A DNA stretch of 64,000 nt from the NCBI GenBank assembly GCA_947650285.1, contig CANTFL010001356.1, forward strand, positions 1 through 64,000. Reading direction: 5' to 3'. Under the pieces are notes generated by a model that did not search any database, had not been told where the DNA came from, and saw only the letters and a list, made by a program, of their open reading frames with translations. This DNA is from Hyaloperonospora brassicae (Eukaryota > Oomycota > Peronosporomycetes > Peronosporales > Peronosporaceae). Made by a program: the position numbers and the translations under genes. Position 1 is the stretch's first letter. The number at the start of each line of letters is the position of its first letter. This document shows, one piece after another, positions 53,543 to 62,365 of this stretch.

Positions 53543-56500
53543 CTATATAAGGGTGGGCACTCGTGGATGGCGTAGGCCATTCACGTAAAACGGTGTGTTC
53601 TGTGTTGAAGCATGCACCGAATTATTGATGGCGAATTCCACCATGGGTAGGAATTCGCTCCAACTCGGAAACGAGTGGACATATCCTCGAAGAATCTCTT
53701 CGAGGACACGGTTCGCACGTTCCGTCTGACCATCTGTTTCTGGATGGTCAGAAGTGGACATCTTCGATCGTGTTCCGAGAGTACGGAACACGGTTTGCCA
53801 AAAGTCCGCCGTGAACCGAGGGTCACGGTCGGATACGAGGTCACGGGGTAACCCGTGGAGTCTAAAGACCGTGTCTAGAAAGACACGAGCACAACCTTGA
53901 GCCTTGATTGGCTCAGGGACAGCAGCAAGATGGACCATCTTGCTGAATCGGTCTACAAACACAAGAATACCATTATTTTTGTGAGCGTCTTCTGGAAACC
54001 CGAAGACGAAGTCCATTGAAACGGACTGCCAGCACTCTGTCGGAACAGGCAGAGGCTTCAATGGCGCACGGGATGAGGGACTAGGCTTCACATGTTGACA
54101 AACTTCGCAAGCACGTATGTACTTGCGAACAAACTGATACTGGCGGGGCCAGTAAAAGTCACGACTTACCGTGAGGTAAGTCTTTTCCCTTCCACGATGG
54201 CCGCTTGTTGGGGCATCGTGACACTCGTACATGATGCGCAACCGCAAATCATGATGAGCGGGTACGACGACACGAGGCGTGTCGTCGGCAACAGTTGTAT
54301 AGTACAGCAATCCGTTGCGTGTACTATACCGATCCGATGAGGATCGGTACAAAGCCGGTAAATCCCTCATGGATTTACTGGATGGATTCACCAGGTGATC
54401 CATCAATCGCAGAAGATCCTTATCTTCCGCGTATGCCTTTCGTACGTCGTCAAGTAAACTTGACGACGGGACACTGACTGACAGTGTCGCAACGGTGGGC
54501 TTATCCTCACTGTTGGATTGTGCGTCCGGCTCGAAATCGGGCCGGCGCGAAAGAGCATCCGCGACGACATTGAGTCGTCCCGGTTTATACTCCACGGAGA
54601 AGTTATACTCCGCGAAGAAAGACAGCCACCTCGCCATTCTTTGCGAGAGGTGTGGTCTGTTTACGGCCGTGCGTAATGACGCATGGTCCGTGTAGACAAC
54701 AAAAGGTCTATCTCCCAAGAGATAGACGCGAAACTTAGCCAGTGCGTATTTCATGGCAAGAAGTTCCTTGTCATGCACTGGGTAATTACGCTCAGCTGCT
54801 TGCAGCTGACGCGACTGATAACAGATGACGCGCTCCTCGCCATCTGCATCGAACTGCATTAACGCACAGCCGATTGCGAAATCGCTGGCGTCACAGACCA
54901 CATGAAATGGTCTGTCCTGATCTGCAATCGCCAAGATCGGCGATTGCATCAAGCTCCGCTTGATACCTTCAAAGGAACGCTGGCACTCAGCGTTCCATGA
55001 CCACTTGACATTTTTCTTGAGCAAGCAAGAAAGATGGTCAGTCATCTCGGCGTAGTTGCGCGAGTACTTGTGCAAGTACGCCGCAAGACCAAGGAACTTC
55101 CTTAGTCCCTTGACATCGACTGGCACTGGCCAGTCGGTGGTCGCCTTGATCTTTTCGGGATCAGGGCGTACACCGTGTTTACCCACGATGCACCCAAGAA
55201 GTGGTATTTCGCTAGCCGCGAATATACACTTCTTGAGGTTAGCGTACAACTTATGCTTGCGCATAAGTTGAAGAACCTGACGAACGTGAGTTCTGTGAAC
55301 TTCAACGTCCGTCTTTCCGTCCATATCCCGGCTATGGACGAACACATCGTCGAAGTAACTCGGTGCGAAGTCTCGCACCGGTCTCAACAGATTTGTTACA
55401 CATCTGTTGAATGTTGCAGGGGCATTACTCAGCCCCTGTGGCATCACTAGCCACTCCCACAGCATCCCGCTGGGGGTACTCACTGCTGTGAACGGGACGT
55501 CCCGTTCACGCATCAGGATCTGATAGAATCCATCCATCAGATCCATGGACGAAAAGATGGTACTCTTTGACATACCATCTATGATTACGTCCTTCCTCGG
55601 TATCGGCGTCTGAGCCGGTACCGTTGCAGCATTCAACTTGTTGAATGCGTGCACTATCCGCCACCCTCCTGTGGCCTTTCGCACACAGAAGGTCGGAGAG
55701 CTGTGAGGGGATGTTGATTCCCTCACATGGCCCGCTGCTAAGCGATCGGCAAAGAACTTGTCGATCGCTATCACTTGTTCACGAGGCAGTGGCCACTGCT
55801 TCATGACACAGTATTTCGAGCCCGGTTTGAGCTCGATCTCGTGTCGAGTGCCTTTGTCCTTAGGCAACTCGCAAGGTACGGATTCAGGGAACACATCCCT
55901 GAATTCGATCAAATCCTTATACAAAGGATTTGCCTGAAGTGACTCCCAGGATTGGGACGCGTATCGCTCAATCCGAGTCTTCTCATCGAGGACACTTTCG
56001 TCCATCGATGAGCTGCTGAGAACCCGTTCGTTCTCAGCAAATACTGTTGCCGACCGAATGTCGGTCACATACTCGTCCTCTGTGACGAGTACGCAGATCT
56101 GCTTGACTTTGCCACTACGCAGATCACGCAAGAACCGTTTCGGTTCTAGCGTTGGCAACTGAGTTATCTCCGAAGTCAACTTCGGAGGCACAATCAGATC
56201 AAGCGTATAAGCGCCTACGCTTGATCCGTCATTAACCAAGACGTTCAACGTCTCGGTTTCTTCCTGGGAACTTGCTTCCACAGGTAGCTGAGGGCCTAAT
56301 CCCTCAGCAAGCGACTCTTGAGGAATTCCTTCCTCAAGTACGTGGGGACTTATTCCCTCGACGTCTTCCGACTGTGGCTGTGCAACCACAGTCAGGAACC
56401 GATCCTCTACGGTCGACTCTCCAGTCGACCTAGGATTTCCATGTTGCCCCTTGGGGGCAACAGACTTCTTTCTTCTAAGATGCTGCCCGCTAGGCATGCA

Positions 56501-57145
56501 TCCATGTCCCGGTCCACTCGACTTATTCGAGTGGTGAACCTTCGGCGCAGCCTGTACTTCTGTACAGCCGCCGGGAGCTTGCTCCACAGTGTAGTGATCA
56601 ACTACACTGTGATCTTGTGCAGTCGTGCTAACGACCGTACCGCAAGTGAGGCCATCGCACTCACTCGCAGAACATCCACACGCTTGTGGACGCTCCAAGA
56701 TGTTCATCAGATGGCCATCTGATGAACAAGCATCAGGCATCTTCACGGATCGATGCTGCCAGCTCACTCTTGGCTCGTACTTTCTGAGCCAAGGTAATCC
56801 CAGGATGACATCAATTTTGTCATCCAGATCTAGTACGATGAAGTCATCATCGTACTGTTCGCCCTCTAACGTGTAGTGGATTCCTACTACACGTTTCTCA
56901 ACGGTTATCGATGCGCCTGTTGCAAGGCGCACCGTCATCCTTGTGAGGGGAATGTCGCGCTCAACGAACTTGAGCCTACGACCCTCTAGTGACTGGCGAC
57001 GAACAAAGTTGTTCGACGCCCGACAGTCTACTAGGGCACGAAGCGACAAATCATTTGTCGCTTCCAACTTCAAGGTGATGAGCGAAACGTCATCAACAGG
57101 TGCAGAGACACACAATGATTGTGTATCTGGAGCAACTTTCGTCAA
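53543..57145 (-). CDS. pol: Gypsy-3 pol: protease, RT, RNase H, integrase core
   Basis: 1200 codons open from a TTG-coded edge; the true entry is by -1 frameshift near 57211, since the frame is open back to there without an ATG. The protease has LVDCRASNNFV, whose box has Arg at the conserved Gly. A long linker precedes RT, which has [31 protein letters not shown] and the catalytic YFDD. RNase H has [11 protein letters not shown]. Integrase has the HHCC domain (CHDAPTSGH ... CEVCQHVKP) and DDE residues (D in SMDFVFGFP, D in VSDRDPRF, E in DGQTERANR). The frame ends at a TAG soon after HPRVPTLI. Sequence is unusually rich in perfect inverted repeats. Confidence 0.92.
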   Translation of the reverse strand: MTKVAPDTQSLCVSAPVDDVSLITLKLEATNDLSLRALVDCRASNNFVRRQSLEGRRLKFVERDIPLTRMTVRLATGASITVEKRVVGIHYTLEGEQYDDDFIVLDLDDKIDVILGLPWLRKYEPRVSWQHRSVKMPDACSSDGHLMNILERPQACGCSASECDGLTCGTVVSTTAQDHSVVDHYTVEQAPGGCTEVQAAPKVHHSNKSSGPGHGCMPSGQHLRRKKSVAPKGQHGNPRSTGESTVEDRFLTVVAQPQSEDVEGISPHVLEEGIPQESLAEGLGPQLPVEASSQEETETLNVLVNDGSSVGAYTLDLIVPPKLTSEITQLPTLEPKRFLRDLRSGKVKQICVLVTEDEYVTDIRSATVFAENERVLSSSSMDESVLDEKTRIERYASQSWESLQANPLYKDLIEFRDVFPESVPCELPKDKGTRHEIELKPGSKYCVMKQWPLPREQVIAIDKFFADRLAAGHVRESTSPHSSPTFCVRKATGGWRIVHAFNKLNAATVPAQTPIPRKDVIIDGMSKSTIFSSMDLMDGFYQILMRERDVPFTAVSTPSGMLWEWLVMPQGLSNAPATFNRCVTNLLRPVRDFAPSYFDDVFVHSRDMDGKTDVEVHRTHVRQVLQLMRKHKLYANLKKCIFAASEIPLLGCIVGKHGVRPDPEKIKATTDWPVPVDVKGLRKFLGLAAYLHKYSRNYAEMTDHLSCLLKKNVKWSWNAECQRSFEGIKRSLMQSPILAIADQDRPFHVVCDASDFAIGCALMQFDADGEERVICYQSRQLQAAERNYPVHDKELLAMKYALAKFRVYLLGDRPFVVYTDHASLRTAVNRPHLSQRMARWLSFFAEYNFSVEYKPGRLNVVADALSRRPDFEPDAQSNSEDKPTVATLSVSVPSSSLLDDVRKAYAEDKDLLRLMDHLVNPSSKSMRDLPALYRSSSDRYSTRNGLLYYTTVADDTPRVVVPAHHDLRLRIMYECHDAPTSGHRGREKTYLTVSRDFYWPRQYQFVRKYIRACEVCQHVKPSPSSRAPLKPLPVPTECWQSVSMDFVFGFPEDAHKNNGILVFVDRFSKMVHLAAVPEPIKAQGCARVFLDTVFRLHGLPRDLVSDRDPRFTADFWQTVFRTLGTRSKMSTSDHPETDGQTERANRVLEEILRGYVHSFPSWSEFLPMVEFAINNSVHASTQNTPFYVNGLRHPRVPTLI

Positions 57146-57177
57146 GAGATTTGCAAATTCTCTTGAGGTTGCTGGAT

Positions 57178-57217
57178 CAGTAGGGCGCTCCGCCCCTACT
57201 GACCCCGACCATTTTTT
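57178..57217 (-). promoter_or_regulatory. -1 ribosomal frameshift cassette between gag and pol (Gypsy-3)
   Basis: In the gag frame the minus strand reads A AAA AAT (57217-57211), a canonical X XXY YYZ heptamer. After 9 nt comes an 8-bp stem (57201-57194 with 57185-57178, 8-nt loop) whose 5' arm holds the gag stop TAG (57198-57196). A -1 slip joins the open pol frame directly. Spacing and layout are those of known viral -1 sites. Confidence 0.75.
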
Positions 57218-58350
57218 GATGGTCCGTCTCGCTGTTGCGGCTTCGCAACAGCGCTGGACCCACGCCCATTGCCCTTTCTGGCAAAAGGTCGTCCATTTCG
57301 CTCAGTACTGTTTGGTACTGGGCGTGGAGCACTACACTCGTATGCGTAGTGCCCTAACTTCTGACAGCGATTGCACCTCTGCAATCGCTTGTTGTTTGTA
57401 GAGCGAGGTCTCTCGCTCTCAACATAGCAGAGGTCCATTGGTTCTGGACCTCCGATCTCTTGTCGTCTCGGTGGACGGTAAGAGTTTGAGCTAGCATGAG
57501 CCTGTCTCATGCTAAAGTCTTCCTGTTCCGCGGCTGATATCGCTTCTTCAAGCGTATTCAGCTCAAGGCGGAACAGGTGGCTCCTGACGGGCCCTTCTGC
57601 GAGCCCTTGCATGAACACCGTAATCAACGTGTGTTCATGTACTGGGTTGGCAGTTATACTACTCGCAAGGAGTCGTATATGTTGTGCGTAAGCGTGCACA
57701 TCACGCTTACCCTGCTTGAGTTTCAGGAGCTCTGAGCGAGCCCTGAACTCAGCACGTGGCGGCTCAAACGTTTGTCTAAGCCGGGACTTGAAGTCATCTA
57801 GCGACCTAAACACATTTGGGTCGCTACTCTCGAGTCCCAGGGACCAAGTTTTGACACGCCCTGCCAAGTGGGTCTGAGCAAATGTGAGTTTCATTTGCTC
57901 ATCTTCGACGCGACGAGCCCTTAGGGCTCTGTCGAGTTCGACAAACCATAGTAACAGGGAGTCCTCCGGGACTCCACTGTACTTGGAAATGTCGAATTTC
58001 ATGACTTCGGGACAACGCGCATGCGCCGTCCCGCCCACAGCAGCATGGAATTGCTGCTGTCTCAACAGCTCCGTCTGTTGAGCACCGAGTTCTCTCAACT
58101 GCTCGGCCTGTTGAGAGCCTTGCTGGTGAAGCAAGGCTACTTTCTCCCTCTCGAGAGCAAGTTCATTCTGAATGAACTTGGCGATAGCGGCATGTTGTTG
58201 GTCTCTGTCTAGAGACTCCAACATGGTGCTGACGACGAGTTCGCCTACGGTAGAACTCATTCGTTCTACCGCACCCCATTCGATGTCACTCAAATGGGTA
58301 GACCCTTCACGCGTGGCGTGAAAGGTGTCTTCTTCATCCAACATGTTCAT
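57196..58350 (-). CDS. gag: Gag of Gypsy-3 (384 aa)
   Basis: Starts ATG-AAC-ATG at 58350, inside an 11-bp palindrome. The retrotransposon gag capsid region is intact (FDISKYSGVPEDSLLLWFVE, FKSRLRQTFEPP, FMQGLAEGPVRSHLF), followed by a CX2CX4HX4C nucleocapsid knuckle (CNRCQKLGHYAYEC, about residues 323-336) and a basic, Gly-rich tail. The Gln-rich helix near residues 75-110 may form a coiled coil. It ends at TAG 57198-57196, within the stem of the frameshift cassette. The first 340 bases of leader and gag are more than half palindromic sequence. Confidence 0.93.
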   Translation of the reverse strand: MNMLDEEDTFHATREGSTHLSDIEWGAVERMSSTVGELVVSTMLESLDRDQQHAAIAKFIQNELALEREKVALLHQQGSQQAEQLRELGAQQTELLRQQQFHAAVGGTAHARCPEVMKFDISKYSGVPEDSLLLWFVELDRALRARRVEDEQMKLTFAQTHLAGRVKTWSLGLESSDPNVFRSLDDFKSRLRQTFEPPRAEFRARSELLKLKQGKRDVHAYAQHIRLLASSITANPVHEHTLITVFMQGLAEGPVRSHLFRLELNTLEEAISAAEQEDFSMRQAHASSNSYRPPRRQEIGGPEPMDLCYVESERPRSTNNKRLQRCNRCQKLGHYAYECSAPRPVPNSTERNGRPFARKGNGRGSSAVAKPQQRDGPSKNGRGQ

Positions 58351-58377
58351 GTTGGATGATGTGGTCCTTGGAAGGAC
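58037..58377. repeat. Palindrome-tiled start of Gypsy-3 (leader and gag 5' end)
   Basis: Ten perfect inverted repeats in 341 bp (arm/loop): 58037-58060 (9/6), 58063-58080 (6/6), 58093-58116 (7/10), 58117-58137 (7/7), 58159-58179 (9/3), 58201-58216 (6/4), 58248-58271 (9/6), 58306-58322 (7/3), 58335-58358 (11/2) and 58364-58377 (6/2). Similar palindromes continue through pol. Confidence 0.9.
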
Positions 58378-58380
58378 TAC

Positions 58381-58392
58381 AAAGTGCTACCA
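58381..58392 (-). promoter_or_regulatory. Primer-binding site of Gypsy-3
   Basis: On the minus strand TGGTAGCACTTT starts 2 nt after the LTR. The first ten bases equal those of Gypsy-1 and Gypsy-2. Confidence 0.7.
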
Positions 58393-58394
58393 GG

Positions 58395-58785
58395 TGTAAC
58401 GGGGCACACCCTTGCGTAACTTAACGCAAGGGATTTGGGTGCCCCGACGGACGTACACGTGGCAAGCGAGGAAGCGTAGGTAGGGTAAAAGTAGAACTGT
58501 TATATTAATAAATTAAGTCTTTAAACTACTGTCTCTTCGTTTGACTTAATTCAATTATACTAATATAACTGCATGTATGGTGACGTCTCGTCACCACTCA
58601 TTGCGCGCGTCTTGCGGCGATTGGTGGGTTGATATCATCACGATATCAACCAATGAACAGACCCTTTGGTCGACCCTTCAATATCACCACTTTGGTGATA
58701 TTGTTTTAAAGAATATCCATCTTTATATTCTTTATTGTCACTTTCCTTAAAGTGACAATTTCATGTAACGGGCTGCCCCGTTACA
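58395..58785 (-). repeat. 5' LTR of Gypsy-3
   Basis: 391 bp. Perfect palindromes inside it include 58409-58432 (9/6), 58578-58596 (8/3), 58627-58651 (10/5) and the terminal one. Confidence 0.95.
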
Positions 58786-58790
58786 GGTGG
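58786..58790. repeat. Target-site duplication of Gypsy-3 (right)
   Basis: ggtgg, as at 52444-52448. Confidence 0.88.
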
Positions 58791-59562
58791 CATATACACT
58801 GATTGGTGGTCTAAGGTGCGGTTCCGAGTGTCGATTGATATCTCCAGCTATACGAACTTGACGAAGGTCTCGCTTTGGATCGGTATTTCGGCTCTGCGGC
58901 TTCACCGACGTTGGGACCTAGTGCTTTTTACGTGCTTCAATGATCACATGCAGAGGATCTCAGCGTGCTCCTTCTTTCTCACTGGCGGCTTCATCGCTTT
59001 TACGCCGTTACGAATTAGAATGCGCATGGCCTTGATAGGCATCCCCCACTTGACGATGAGAGCAGCACAACAACTAATGAAACGCTACTGAAAGTTGATG
59101 AGCTCCGTCATTGTCTTGAACGAAAAAGGCCGGTATATTGCTGTTCCAGCAGTGCTTATCGAGCCGACAAAAACCAGGTTTGACGAGGTGCGTAAAAGCT
59201 CTTATGGCTGGTGCAACTCGTCTGAGTGAAGAAGAGTGCTCGCGTACGTGCTAGCAAATAGTAGGGAAAGCGAGCATTGTGAAGGGATAATTGCACAACG
59301 ATCGCAATGCAACGTCGCGCTTGTGTGGACATGTTAAATTGACTCTTTTGTTACAATGCATGCTTTATGTCTAGAAGTACAGTCGAGATTCACGCTATTG
59401 CAATTCGACGTAGGAAAATACCAGAGCCAGCAACTTCAGCGACAATAGTCACGGGAACCAGATAAGATAGCACGGGGACATTGAAATCAATTGCATCGCA
59501 TCGAATGTAAAAATAAATGCCTTCCTCATCACGCGAGTCTATGTTGCTCGAGCCAGTATAAA
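58791..59562. other. No gene recognised downstream of the lipase
   Basis: A plus-strand frame to 59091 is open through the Gypsy-3 insertion site, but I cannot identify a product. The lipase 3' UTR must lie in the right part. Confidence 0.4.
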
Positions 59563-60665
59563 TTAGCAGACGAGATGGCTCATTGTAATATTCAAGTACG
59601 TGAGGTGGTCGACAACGCTAGTACAGCGAAACGGCGAGCACGTGTTGGAGCAACTGGGATCTTCGCCGTCTGTGAGGCTGCAGTTCCGGTAGCTTGTCGA
59701 AAATTGGTCGTAGAAAATCTAGAGTACAAACACAAAAGGCCGCGCTGTCAACACACAGGTCCTTAAGTCTCGTCGTGATGAGCCGCAACAGCACTCACCT
59801 CTTCCGAGGTGTGTTCGAATCCAGTCCACGTCGGTGGGAGGTGGGGCACAATGTCTTGGAAATGCGTCACGCGGTATGTTGCCATGCTGGCGTTTCGCAA
59901 CTTTGCGCTGAATTCGGTATTGCCAACTCGGGGTTTCCCAAACGTATAAAGCGCCGCGACAGGCTTCATTTCAATGAACTCGAGCTCAAAGGCACAAATG
60001 GCTGCCACGGCCCCTCCCAGCGAATGCCCTGCGACCATTAGCAACGCATCGGGGTACTGTTGCCGCAGCTTCTGGAGTGCCGACATTACCTGCAGGGCCA
60101 CCGACCGGTAGGCCCAATAGAAGCCCTGATGCACCATGACACGTGGAAACTGCTTGTACGCGCGCGTCTTGAGGAACGTGAGGTTGTCGAGCCAGTTCGT
60201 GACGTCCATGCTCCCTCGGAACGCAATAACCACAGCGCCATACAGCGGGGAGTAGCCCACGAGGCCCTGAAACGCATCTTTCGCGTCCTCGACCACTGTC
60301 ACGTCTTCTAAGCGCGCCACGAGACTGCACGGCTGGCAATTCCAGTGGAGAATATGCTCGTCTTGACAATAGGCGACCGACGTGACGTGGGCCAAATACA
60401 GCGCCGTCGTCTCGTTGTAGGCAGATGGGGATACCGATACAAGCAAAGAAGGAGCAGCAGTAGAAGAAGAAGTAGTAGTCGAAGTAGAAGGAGGAGGAGA
60501 AGAAGAAGAAGACAAAGAGACCATTTGCTGCTCTTGTCGGTGCGGTGCGCCACGTGGCCCGTCGTTCGTGGAGGAAGAAGACTGCCACACAGTAGAGGCT
60601 CTGGTCACCACGAGGTATTGTAGTAGCAGCAGCAGCGCGTGCAGGAGCCGGTGAAAGGGCCTCAT
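59563..60665 (-). CDS. Secreted class 3 lipase (two exons)
   Basis: Exon 1 is 60665-59799 and exon 2 is 59718-59563, about 340 aa. The ATG at 60665 is chosen because it starts a signal peptide (MRPFHRLLHALLLLLQYLVV); the frame is open further upstream to 60806 but without such a start. A Ser/Thr/Pro-rich linker follows. The Lipase_3 fold shows VVIAFRGS (oxyanion region), the nucleophile elbow GHSLGGA, acid residue Asp in FQDIVPHLPP and His in FEHTSEEI. The intron (59798-59719, 80 nt, GTGAGT...CTCTAG, phase 0) is needed: without it the protein stops just past the His, while exon 2 supplies the family's Cys-rich end (EDPSCSN ... DHLTYLNI). Probably an extracellular triacylglycerol hydrolase. 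Confidence 0.85.
59719..59798 (-). other. Intron of the lipase gene
   Basis: 80 nt, GT-AG, T-rich before the acceptor; joins EE to IFYD in phase 0. Confidence 0.8.
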
Positions 60666-62365
60666 GAGCAGAGCAATGTGCCGGGCCGCGCTCGTGGAAG
60701 CTGGACACAAATCGAGTCCGTTATGTTTGAGATATGACCTTTGGGTCAAGTGGTAATTCTCTCGATGCGCACAAGTGAGCCAAGAATTGCTACCGACGAC
60801 GTACAATGGTCTATTTTGTGTGTAGAATCTGGTTCAAAAAAGGTCCCGTACAAAAGCTGATATTGTTTCTTTCTCTCGTGCTTTTTACGTGTATAAAACG
60901 CACAAACAATAAACGCAAAACGATACCTGAACAGCTGCCGTGTAAAATACATATGTGCCGGATGCCAAAACAAACTCGACAGCTGTTTTAAGTTACATTA
61001 TGTGAACGACATGGCATGCAACATCGTCGACTGCAGCTGAAGTAGCGAACAATAGAGAAGCAATTCACACAGACGTTCCAGAAGAAAAAATTGCGGCCAA
61101 GCGCACAAAGTGTATCGACGCTGGATCCTGCAGAGCGTCGACTATTGAGCAAAAAGTCGAGCGAGTGTCGAGTCCATGTGCATGCCGCGTATTTACCGGA
61201 AATTTCGGCCGCGGATTCCTTCAGTGTACCCGAAGTTTTGCGCGAGCACGATGGACTCGTATTCCTTAGAGGACCGCACCCCACATTATACTGTGGGGAT
61301 TCTCGGGCTAGTGGGGCTTCCAGCCCACCCAACTATTCTCCCCCGGATGTGCGGGTTGACAGGGCGGCCATCTCATTATAAGTTTGCTCGTCGACAAATT
61401 GGCCTATCTCCGGCTCCAGTGATCTAGCCTCCCCCATTGGTATCGATCCAGGTATCTGCCGGTCCCAGTTCCAGTGCTTAACTCGGCCACTGGATAGAAG
61501 TTATCCTTTTGCTGTCGCGCAACATCATTCGGAGCTCTGTAAAAAGGCGCACCGTATGTGCTGCATCGCTGTCGCATTGGTCCCACTCGTTGCGACGTCG
61601 TTGCAACCTATTTGCGATTCTGTGAGCTGCAGAGAGCGCCTGTTGCGCGGACGGTTGCAACGGTTGTGACTCACGTGAGTGTATCCATTTGCGTCAGCTA
61701 GAGATCGAGTCGTGGGTATGAAAAATGCCGTCGAAAGAGCTGCAATGCGGTGCGTAAACTGTCCGCAGTGTGTTTGTCGTGACCCGCGACGGGTCATGAT
61801 CAGGTTACGCTGCTGTGTCGATGGCAAATGAGATGCATTTGGGTACGTATCTAGCTAGGCCTCTTGCGTATGTGTGCCTTGTAGTTGTTTGGATATAGAG
61901 AAGTTGAGCAGGAGTTGACCTTTAGCTGCAAAACATAACAGCATGTCGTGACCTGCACGCTGGAGAGCTGTGCCTTCCGGTACAAAGCTTTGGCGATTGC
62001 AGAGTTAGCGAAGAGGCGCAAATGCTAGGCTCACACGTTCATCAGAGTCTTACAGGTTAGCAACGTCATCGGTATGAGATGAGCCGAGTGAAGCACCACC
62101 AACATATTGGCGGAGGCCATTTCAACGAATGGCGAGACTCCTAGTAACGGGCTGAAGTCAGCCGGCAAAATCGAGCGTTTGTGTTTGTTATATTGGGCAA
62201 CAATGACGGCGTTGATCGAATGACGACTGCACATTGAGGTGACCTGTGTTGTCTGCAGATACTTTTCTACAAGCAAAGAGACGCAAACTCATCACTTGTG
62301 CATCAAGATTCTATGCAAGAATCCTCTCTCTTCCTCCCGCTTTGCGTTCTCGCACACAGCTTGCT
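60666..62365. other. Intergenic; lipase promoter side
   Basis: No gene or repeat recognised between the lipase start and the 3' end of the methyltransferase gene. Confidence 0.45.

Larger units (their letters stand above)
52449..58785 (-). mobile_element. Gypsy-3: full-length LTR retrotransposon on the minus strand
   Basis: LTRs are 391 bp each with two differences noticed, an exact target duplication, PBS, gag, pol and a G10-containing PPT. It is young. Pol is open from the frameshift site to the integrase core, then one frame break (53534-53545) separates the integrase C-terminus. No chromodomain follows. The protease box is DCRA instead of the usual D(S/T/C)GA. Both LTRs and the coding body are packed with short perfect palindromes. 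Confidence 0.95.

Noticed and set aside
60430..60525. Purine-rich GAAGAAG-type repeat on the plus strand.
   Set aside because: It is the antisense of the Ser/Thr/Pro linker of the lipase, not a separate element.
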